NCBI RefSeq assembly: GCF_014207845.1
Contig: NZ_JACHLC010000001.1
Coordinates: 1,860,001 to 1,924,000 of the forward strand
Reading direction: 5' to 3'
DNA length: 64,000 bases
Source of the DNA: Chryseobacterium shigense
GTDB taxonomy: Bacteria; Bacteroidota; Bacteroidia; Flavobacteriales; Weeksellaceae
This document shows, piece after piece, positions 58,894 to 64,000 of the stretch (its first letter is position 1; the number at the start of each line of letters is the position of its first letter). Made by a program: the position numbers and the translations under genes. The notes beneath the pieces are model-generated. The model was not told the origin of the DNA and searched no databases. It worked only from the letters and a program-made list of their open reading frames with translations.

Positions 58894-59496
58894 ATGAAAA
58901 AACTGATAGGTAAACTGATGCTAAAGATGCTGGGCTGGAAAGTCGTCCTGCAAGGCGATGCAAATAGTCTGAACCGATGCATTCTTGTGGTGGCTCCACA
59001 TACTCACAATATGGAATATCTGCTGGGAAACCTTGCCTACTGGTCTTTAGAAAAACCCCTGAAAGTGATTATTAAAGATGCCCATACCAAAGCATGGTAC
59101 GGAAGTGTTGTAAAAGGACTTGGCGGTATCGGTATAGACAGAAGCCAGAAAAACGACCTGGTTAATTTTGTAGCTGAACAGTTTGGAAAAGAAGATTTCA
59201 GCCTTGTTATCACTCCCGAAGGTACCAGAAGCTGGGTTCCGAAATGGAGAAAAGGATTTTATCATATGGCCCTGGCTGCTAAAGTACCCATTGTATTAGC
59301 TGCAGGTGATTTCAAAAGAAATATTGTTTATCTGGGGTATACCATACCCTATGAAAGGATTGCCTCAGTTCCTTTTTCAGAGATCATGGAGGAAATTCAG
59401 AACTACTATATAAAATACGATATTGTTCCCAAAATCCCTGCCAACTGGAACCCGAATATTATGGGAAGCGGCACTGAGGAGGAAGTTAGAAGTTAG
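58894..59496 (+). CDS. PlsC-like lysophospholipid acyltransferase with altered catalytic motif
   Basis: A 200-aa acyltransferase-fold protein. VVAPHTHNMEYLLGNLAYWS (about 31-50) aligns with the HxxxxD motif, but the acid is Glu (HTHNME) instead of Asp. GGIGIDRSQKNDLVNFVAEQ, SLVITPEGTRSWVPKWRKGF (about 105-124, the EGTRS glycerophosphate-binding motif) and VPIVLAAGDFKRNIVYLG follow as expected. The Glu may be a family variant; the acyl donor and acceptor are unknown. Phospholipid synthesis or remodelling at the membrane is the likely role. Confidence 0.85.
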   Translation: MKKLIGKLMLKMLGWKVVLQGDANSLNRCILVVAPHTHNMEYLLGNLAYWSLEKPLKVIIKDAHTKAWYGSVVKGLGGIGIDRSQKNDLVNFVAEQFGKEDFSLVITPEGTRSWVPKWRKGFYHMALAAKVPIVLAAGDFKRNIVYLGYTIPYERIASVPFSEIMEEIQNYYIKYDIVPKIPANWNPNIMGSGTEEEVRS

Positions 59497-59545
59497 CAGA
59501 ATTCCTTTTAATTAATCAATTATCATTCATCACTTATTTATAAAA

Positions 59546-59977
59546 ATGAAAGATCAGACTAAAGAAGAGCTCCTTACGTTCTTAAACAGCTGGGGAAACG
59601 GCGTAACCCTAGCAAAAACACTTGAAATACAATTCATAGATATTGACGTAGAAAATGAAACCCTCACGGCCACCATGCCGGTACAGCCAAAGGTACACCA
59701 GCCTTTCGGAATCCTGCACGGAGGGGCAAGCTGTGTACTGGCGGAAACCTTAGGGTCAAGCCTGTCCAATATTTTCATTGACGGAAGTAAATATTACGGT
59801 GTTGGAACCAATATCAACTCCAATCACCTGAAAAGCAAAAAAGACGGTATGGTAACAGCCACAGCCCGTTTCATCAGAAAAGGAAAAACAATGCACGTTT
59901 CCGAAATTGAGATCAGGGATGAAAAAGGAGTACTCATCAACCATACAACAATGACCAACAATATCCTGCTGAAATAA
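59546..59977 (+). CDS. menI: PaaI-type hotdog thioesterase, likely DHNA-CoA hydrolase (MenI)
   Basis: A 143-aa hotdog-fold thioesterase of the PaaI group: MPVQPKVHQPFGILHGGASC (about 46-65, with HGGAS), LAETLGSSLSNIF (Glu about 69) and VGTNINSNHLKSKKDGMVTA. The PFGxxHGGAS motif is shared with 1,4-dihydroxy-2-naphthoyl-CoA hydrolases. It is followed by an isochorismate synthase gene on the same strand, which supports the menaquinone role; a detoxifying thioesterase remains possible. A terminator separates it from menF. Confidence 0.78.
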   Translation: MKDQTKEELLTFLNSWGNGVTLAKTLEIQFIDIDVENETLTATMPVQPKVHQPFGILHGGASCVLAETLGSSLSNIFIDGSKYYGVGTNINSNHLKSKKDGMVTATARFIRKGKTMHVSEIEIRDEKGVLINHTTMTNNILLK

Positions 59978-59998
59978 CCCGGAATATCAATAAAAAAT

Positions 59999-60028
59999 AA
60001 AAGACTCAAAGAAATTTGGGTCTTTTTT
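59999..60028 (+). terminator. Terminator between menI and menF candidates
   Basis: A 12-bp stem (59999-60010 with 60015-60026, one wobble) and GAAA loop with T run; menF therefore has its own promoter. Confidence 0.9.
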
Positions 60029-60080
60029 ATATTCTGAATATGATAAAAGAAATATTTCAGTAAAAACAGTCCTATTAATT

Positions 60081-60110
60081 TTGACATTTTTAAGACTAAT
60101 AATACCTTTG
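60081..60110 (+). promoter_or_regulatory. Complete promoter for menF
   Basis: TTG (60081-60083), a 19-nt spacer and TACCTTTG (60103-60110), the best consensus match in the window. Confidence 0.78.
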
Positions 60111-60153
60111 TTAAAAGGGAATCATTGGGGCCTGTTTTCGCATTTCCCGGGTA

Positions 60154-61146
60154 ATGATTTTCAAAACCTATCCACAGCTCATGATTTATTTCAAACTTCC
60201 TTTCAGCGAAACATTATATTCAACCGATCAGAAATCAAACGAAGAGGCCGTTAGTTTTCATTCTTTTGACCTCTTAAGGCAGATCAGTTTCGAAGGCAGT
60301 ATTACCAATGCTTCTGAACAGTTTGAACAGGCTGCTATTACAAATGAAGCTTTATTGGAAGATGAAAGCTTTTTCAATGAAGAAACCAGGGAAGAATACA
60401 TCAGCAGCCTTCACCAGGTCATTGATGTCATTAAAGAATATCACCTTCCCAAACTTGTCTATTCAAGGAGAAAGATCTTCAGGGATTTTAAAGAGATAGA
60501 TTTTAAAGAGAGTTTTAAAAAGATATGTGAAACCTATCCCAATGCCTTCAGATATATTTTTAACGACGGACAGAATGCCTGGATGGGAGCTTTTTCAGAA
60601 ACCCTGGGAAAATTCAACAAAACAACCCACGAATTTGAAACCATGAGCCTTGCAGGAACACTTCCCATAGATGAAGAATGGACCGAAAAAGAAATTGAAG
60701 AGCAAAAACCCGTTACTTCCTACATTCAGGATACCCTTAAAAACTATTCCGGAAAGATACAAATATCAGAAACATACGACCATATTTCCGGAAATATCAA
60801 GCATCTCCGGACAGATTTTAAAGCTCACATTCAACCTGAGGATCTGGACAGCCTTATCAACAACCTCCATCCTACTCCGGCTGTCTGCGGTATTCCAAAA
60901 GATTTCTGTAAAAAAAACATCCAGGAGCTTGAAAAATTTCCCCGCGAATTATATTCCGGCTTTATTAAAGTAGAAACTGATGAAAGCGTAATGTATTTTG
61001 TTAACCTGAGATGTGCAAAACTTTACAAAGATTCCGTACATGTATTTGTAGGCGGCGGCATTACAGCTCAGAGCAGCCCGGAAAAAGAATGGAGAGAAAC
61101 GGAACTGAAATCGGAGGCTATTTTAAAGAATCTTGTGGTTAATTAA
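60154..61146 (+). CDS. menF: Isochorismate synthase / chorismate-binding enzyme
   Basis: A 330-aa chorismate-utilising enzyme, first step of menaquinone synthesis (chorismate to isochorismate). The C-terminal catalytic domain shows LAGTLPIDEEWTEKEIEEQK (about 169-188), SGNIKHLRTDFKAHI, LHPTPAVCGIPKDFCKKNIQ (about 236-255) and RCAKLYKDSVHVFVGGGITA (about 288-307). The N-terminal portion is shorter than in E. coli MenF, as is usual in Bacteroidota. Start: ATG at 60154; a second ATG at 60181 (MIYFKLPFSETLYS) is a plausible alternative. A consensus promoter precedes it. Confidence 0.88.
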   Translation: MIFKTYPQLMIYFKLPFSETLYSTDQKSNEEAVSFHSFDLLRQISFEGSITNASEQFEQAAITNEALLEDESFFNEETREEYISSLHQVIDVIKEYHLPKLVYSRRKIFRDFKEIDFKESFKKICETYPNAFRYIFNDGQNAWMGAFSETLGKFNKTTHEFETMSLAGTLPIDEEWTEKEIEEQKPVTSYIQDTLKNYSGKIQISETYDHISGNIKHLRTDFKAHIQPEDLDSLINNLHPTPAVCGIPKDFCKKNIQELEKFPRELYSGFIKVETDESVMYFVNLRCAKLYKDSVHVFVGGGITAQSSPEKEWRETELKSEAILKNLVVN

Positions 61147-61153
61147 CTGCATG

Positions 61154-61257
61154 GTGGCTTCGAGAGCCTCAGCCACTCACCACTTTTCCCTTTTATACAC
61201 TATTATTTATAAATAATCTTGCAGACAATTGCTGGTGGCTGAGGCTCTCGAAGCCAC
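61154..61257. repeat. Self-complementary inverted repeat (GTGGCTTCGAGAGCC unit)
   Basis: Two 23-bp arms (61154-61176 and 61235-61257) are perfect reverse complements. Each arm also starts GTGGCT and ends AGCCAC, so it is nearly self-complementary. The spacer is 58 bp and AT-rich. No ORF. Confidence 0.88.
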
Positions 61258-61327
61258 TTCTCCTAAAATCAAAAAAACCTCCTTCCAGGGAAAGAGGTTT
61301 ATTATATAGAATAATGTGATTCTGAAA

Positions 61328-61522
61328 TTATTTTTTCGCTCCTATTTTACTCCATGTATTCAATACAAAAAGCAAAATAACACCGAGAATTGCTGAAGCG
61401 GCTGAAAATACAAACTTCAGGTTATCTTCTGATAAAAGATCCGCCTGCCAGTCCAATGCGTAAAGATTGATGGCAATGAAAATGATAAACAATACTAGAA
61501 ATACTTTATAAAACTTCTGCAT
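61328..61522 (-). CDS. Small membrane protein with two helices
   Basis: A 64-aa protein with two hydrophobic segments (KVFLVLFIIFIAINLYAL about 6-23; FSAASAILGVILLFVLN about 39-55) joined by a charged loop (DWQADLLSEDNLKF) and ending WSKIGAKK. The start lies 5 nt after the MarC stop on the same strand, indicating co-transcription. No family recognised; it may be a small MarC-associated protein (inference from position only). Confidence 0.6.
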   Translation of the reverse strand: MQKFYKVFLVLFIIFIAINLYALDWQADLLSEDNLKFVFSAASAILGVILLFVLNTWSKIGAKK

Positions 61523-61527
61523 GACTC

Positions 61528-62130
61528 TTAAAAATTAATATAGTTCTGCACCAATTGGGCAAAGTTAGCGGTGAATAATTTTATTGAAATAGCCAAAAGA
61601 ATGATCCCGAAAACTTTCTGAAGAATAGACAGGGTAGCCTCGCCCATTTTATTTTCAAGCCACTTCGCTGATTTCAGCACCAAATATACGAAAATTGTAT
61701 TGAGAACAATTCCTAAAATAATGTTAATGTCATGGAATTCAGCTCTGAGAGATAACGTTGTCGTTAGGGTTCCTGCTCCTGCAACCAGCGGAAATGCAAT
61801 AGGAACAATGGATGCAGCCTTTGCTTCGGTAGTTTTATTGATCTCAATACCTAAGATCATTTCAATGGCTATGATAAAAATCACAAAAGCCCCTGCAATG
61901 GCAAAGGAATTCACATCTACACCGATAAGTTTAAGGATTTTGTTTCCTACAAAAAGAAAAACAATCATAATGAGTCCGGCAGTAATAGATGCCTTTCCGG
62001 CTTCTATCTGACCAAACTTCTGCTGAAGGCTTACCACGATAGGAACAGAGCCTATAATATCAATTACGGCAAAAAGAACCATAAAGCAGGTAACAATCTC
62101 TTTAAAAGAGAAATCATTCAATATTTCCAT
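61528..62130 (-). CDS. MarC-family membrane protein
   Basis: A 200-aa protein with six predicted helices: VTCFMVLFAVIDIIGSVPIV (about 13-32), the conserved IVPIAFPLVAGAGTLTTTLS (about 109-128) and the first-helix DIIGSVP turn typical of MarC/YchE. E. coli MarC is no longer thought to cause multiple antibiotic resistance; function is unknown. A -7 element lies about 23 nt upstream. Confidence 0.9.
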   Translation of the reverse strand: MEILNDFSFKEIVTCFMVLFAVIDIIGSVPIVVSLQQKFGQIEAGKASITAGLIMIVFLFVGNKILKLIGVDVNSFAIAGAFVIFIIAIEMILGIEINKTTEAKAASIVPIAFPLVAGAGTLTTTLSLRAEFHDINIILGIVLNTIFVYLVLKSAKWLENKMGEATLSILQKVFGIILLAISIKLFTANFAQLVQNYINF

Positions 62131-62152
62131 CTTTCTGTAATTAAAAATTTCG

Positions 62153-62160
62153 CAAAAATA
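62153..62160 (-). promoter_or_regulatory. -7 element (TATTTTTG) for the MarC gene
   Basis: A perfect TAnnTTTG match on the minus strand, 22 nt before the ATG at 62130. Confidence 0.55.
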
Positions 62161-62174
62161 TGAAAAAAAACTGA

Positions 62175-63905
62175 TTATTTGCTAATCTGTGAATACAAAT
62201 TAACAACTGCTTTTAAAAGCTCCTCAATCCCTTCTGCTGATTTCAGAGGTGAGTATTTCTCCATTTGGATCCTTTGTAAAAGGTTCCTGTATTCCTCAGC
62301 AATAGTCGGACCTTTATGACTTTCAAGGAAGGTTCTGAAGTCCTGTGGAGAATGCTGGAAATACTGGCTCCTCACTTCAACATCCATATCTTCCAGGGTT
62401 TCAAAAAACTTTTGATAATCTTCATTATCTTTAAGATTTTCTAAATAACTGAAATAGTCATTAATATCCGTTTTCAGTGTTTCTCTGATCTGTTTTTCTG
62501 TTTCGGCTACAGAACCAAGCGGTTTAGCTGCCGTTTCTTTAACCAGTGCTCTTTTTTTCTGCCATGTTTTGAACAGCAGGTACATAATGAATAGCCCGAT
62601 GAGGATAGAGATATTGGTTAAAAGGATATTCCAGTGGAATTTGCTTTTTTCCTTCACTTTAAATGTAGTCGTCTTCAGAACAGGAGTATCTACCGTCTCC
62701 AGAAGTGTATTGGTATATTCATTCACTTTTTCAACTGTGGTACGGGATTCCAGAATCTGGTCATGGGAAAATGCATTCAGGGCAAGAGTTTTCTGCCCAA
62801 GATCTACATATTCACGGCTTGCAGGATCAAAAAATGCAAACTGCTCGGTCTGGATAGAAATAGCACCTGCCTTTTTAGGAATAATAACGTAATTAGCAAG
62901 AATTTCTCCTTTCATTCCTGTAGTTCCCGGAGCTACTTTGGAGGTAATTTTAGGAGCAAAAACCTCATAATCCGGAGATGAAACAATCTTTGGAAGATGC
63001 ATATTCGGAAGATTTCCTTCTCCTGAAACTTTTACAATAACATTGATAGGTTTTTCAACCTCTATTTTTTCCTTTGAGGCATTGTATACATCTACGTTGA
63101 AATTACCCACAGCATTTTTAAAATACTCAGGCGATCCCTCAGGAAGTTTTTTTACGTTAAGTTTTACCTTATTGGAAAGAATTTTATTTTTATTGGCATA
63201 AGAGCTTACCGATGCTGATACGGATGGCACCTCAACATATCCTGACTCATTGGGAAATACCATAAATACAGCGAGAATCTGGGAAGCCATATTGCCTGAA
63301 GGATCTATTTCCGACTTGCTGAAGCTTATAGGATGTACATTAATATTATCCTGATGGGGAAGATGAACGTCTTTCACTTTTCTGAAATTGTCCATGTTTT
63401 TTGAGTACACCCTCAATACAGCTACTGTAGGCTGATCCTGGTAAACTTCCCGGTCTTCTATTTCCATATTCAGGTAAACTTCGCCGGAATTATTGCTGGC
63501 AAGAGATCTTTTTTCAATAATATCCTTGATATTAATATCGAAAGGCTCCGTTTTATAGATCTTATTATTAACCGTCACCAATACGGAACCAATCTTGATT
63601 TTACCTCTTTTTTTAGGTTCAAGAGCAATTCTGGATATTTTCTGGGTAACAAGTGTATTGGTGGCAGGATCAATTAACGTATTGGTCATAGATCCGCTGC
63701 CTATAATATTGAATTTTGAAAGGTCAGGAAGCTGAAATCTGGTTTGGGGCTCAAGATCGATGCCGTTAAGTTCCAGAACAATGGTAAGGTTTATAATATC
63801 CTTTCCGTTGTAATCCGCTTTATCCGATTCCATAAACAGATTTACCTGTCCGTAAGATATTACGGATACCAAAAGGAATAATATGTAAATCAGTTTCTGT
63901 TGCAT
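62175..63905 (-). CDS. batD: BatD-family protein (Bacteroides aerotolerance operon)
   Basis: A 576-aa protein with signal peptide MQQKLIYILFLLVSVISYGQ. Repeated Ig-like beta domains follow (VNLFMESDKADYNGKDIINL, about 21-40; EVYLNMEIEDREVYQDQPTV; NFNVDVYNASKEKIEVEKPI), then a helix at about 433-453 (ILLTNISILIGLFIMYLLF) and a C-terminal cytoplasmic helical region. This is the BatD architecture. In Bacteroidota BatD is encoded with BatA-C; the stop of the previous gene overlaps this ATG by 1 bp. In-frame TTG (63911) and GTG (63908) starts are less likely. Confidence 0.92.
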   Translation of the reverse strand: MQQKLIYILFLLVSVISYGQVNLFMESDKADYNGKDIINLTIVLELNGIDLEPQTRFQLPDLSKFNIIGSGSMTNTLIDPATNTLVTQKISRIALEPKKRGKIKIGSVLVTVNNKIYKTEPFDINIKDIIEKRSLASNNSGEVYLNMEIEDREVYQDQPTVAVLRVYSKNMDNFRKVKDVHLPHQDNINVHPISFSKSEIDPSGNMASQILAVFMVFPNESGYVEVPSVSASVSSYANKNKILSNKVKLNVKKLPEGSPEYFKNAVGNFNVDVYNASKEKIEVEKPINVIVKVSGEGNLPNMHLPKIVSSPDYEVFAPKITSKVAPGTTGMKGEILANYVIIPKKAGAISIQTEQFAFFDPASREYVDLGQKTLALNAFSHDQILESRTTVEKVNEYTNTLLETVDTPVLKTTTFKVKEKSKFHWNILLTNISILIGLFIMYLLFKTWQKKRALVKETAAKPLGSVAETEKQIRETLKTDINDYFSYLENLKDNEDYQKFFETLEDMDVEVRSQYFQHSPQDFRTFLESHKGPTIAEEYRNLLQRIQMEKYSPLKSAEGIEELLKAVVNLYSQISK

Positions 63906-64000
63906 CACCAATCTTTTTCGTTGCTCTGGGGCACCGAATAAGAATTCTTATTTAAGATTTTTCTGGCGGTTTCTTTTTCTTTTTCGCTTACTTTATCTAA
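63905..64000 (-). CDS. batC: C-terminal end of BatC-like TPR protein (partial)
   Basis: The last 31 codons of a gene cut by the right edge: LDKVSEKEKETARKILNKNS, then YSVPQSNEKDW and TGA, which shares one base with the batD ATG. The EKDW end and the position upstream of batD fit BatC, a TPR-containing Bat protein; no TPR is visible in this fragment, so the assignment rests on context. Confidence 0.6.
   Translation of the reverse strand, partial: LDKVSEKEKETARKILNKNSYSVPQSNEKDW

Noticed and set aside
61154..61257. CRISPR-like repeat
   Set aside because: Only two arms, in inverted orientation, without regular spacers or cas genes.

Overview
The window looks like chromosomal DNA of a Chryseobacterium-type member of the Bacteroidota (Weeksellaceae). 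The evidence is low GC content, tightly packed housekeeping genes, many promoters that fit the Bacteroidota pattern TTG-N19-23-TAnnTTTG, almost no Shine-Dalgarno sequences, a mevalonate-pathway gene, the Bat operon, and multi-TM or lipoprotein families typical of this group. The species is inferred and was not searched. I see no rRNA, tRNA, CRISPR array, prophage or transposase.

Layout. 1-12 kb: an FMN split-barrel protein (cut by the left edge), ahcY, yiaA, purE, an EamA exporter, a CPA2 antiporter followed by small secreted proteins, purK with a DUF1543 gene, and a TSUP/DUF1634 exporter pair. 12-24 kb: a VOC metalloprotein, a secreted M14 carboxypeptidase, an EEP hydrolase, purA, a lipase-like hydrolase, an ABC-F ATPase, then hpt-adk-obg, so purine metabolism recurs throughout (purE, purK, purA, hpt, adk). 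24-39 kb: two DEAD-box helicases, TatD, GSCFA, a prenyl diphosphate synthase, Pit plus its DUF47 partner, mvaD, an acyl-CoA synthetase and an epimerase.

39.4-42.1 kb holds the most interesting locus: a compact microviridin-class graspetide (omega-ester peptide) operon on the minus strand. It has two precursor genes, a terminator-like hairpin, then mvdC-like and mvdD-like ATP-grasp ligases that overlap by 4 bp, and a strong terminator. Both precursors carry the PFFASFLEKQ leader motif and a TMKYPSD core, but lack the usual aromatic residue and use Asp where microviridins have the first Glu. No exporter, protease or acetyltransferase gene is adjacent.

42-64 kb: pdxJ, an MscS channel, ung, a zinc-ribbon protein of unknown function, a MutS2-like ATPase without a Smr domain, a small membrane protein/ABC ATPase pair, and a cobalamin riboswitch with its own promoter that unexpectedly precedes an acyl-CoA thioesterase gene. 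Then come an HD phosphohydrolase, a cytochrome P450, a PadR-PspC operon, a 20-codon amphipathic-peptide ORF, a PlsC-like acyltransferase, menI/menF candidates, MarC, and batD with the end of batC.

Several kinds of inverted repeat sit between genes, mostly at gene ends (4.3, 18.4, 29.2, 35.1, 36.3, 39.4, 44.1, 54.3 and 61.2 kb), and two of them recur within the window. In several genes the -7 promoter element lies only 4-5 nt before the start codon, which suggests leaderless mRNAs.
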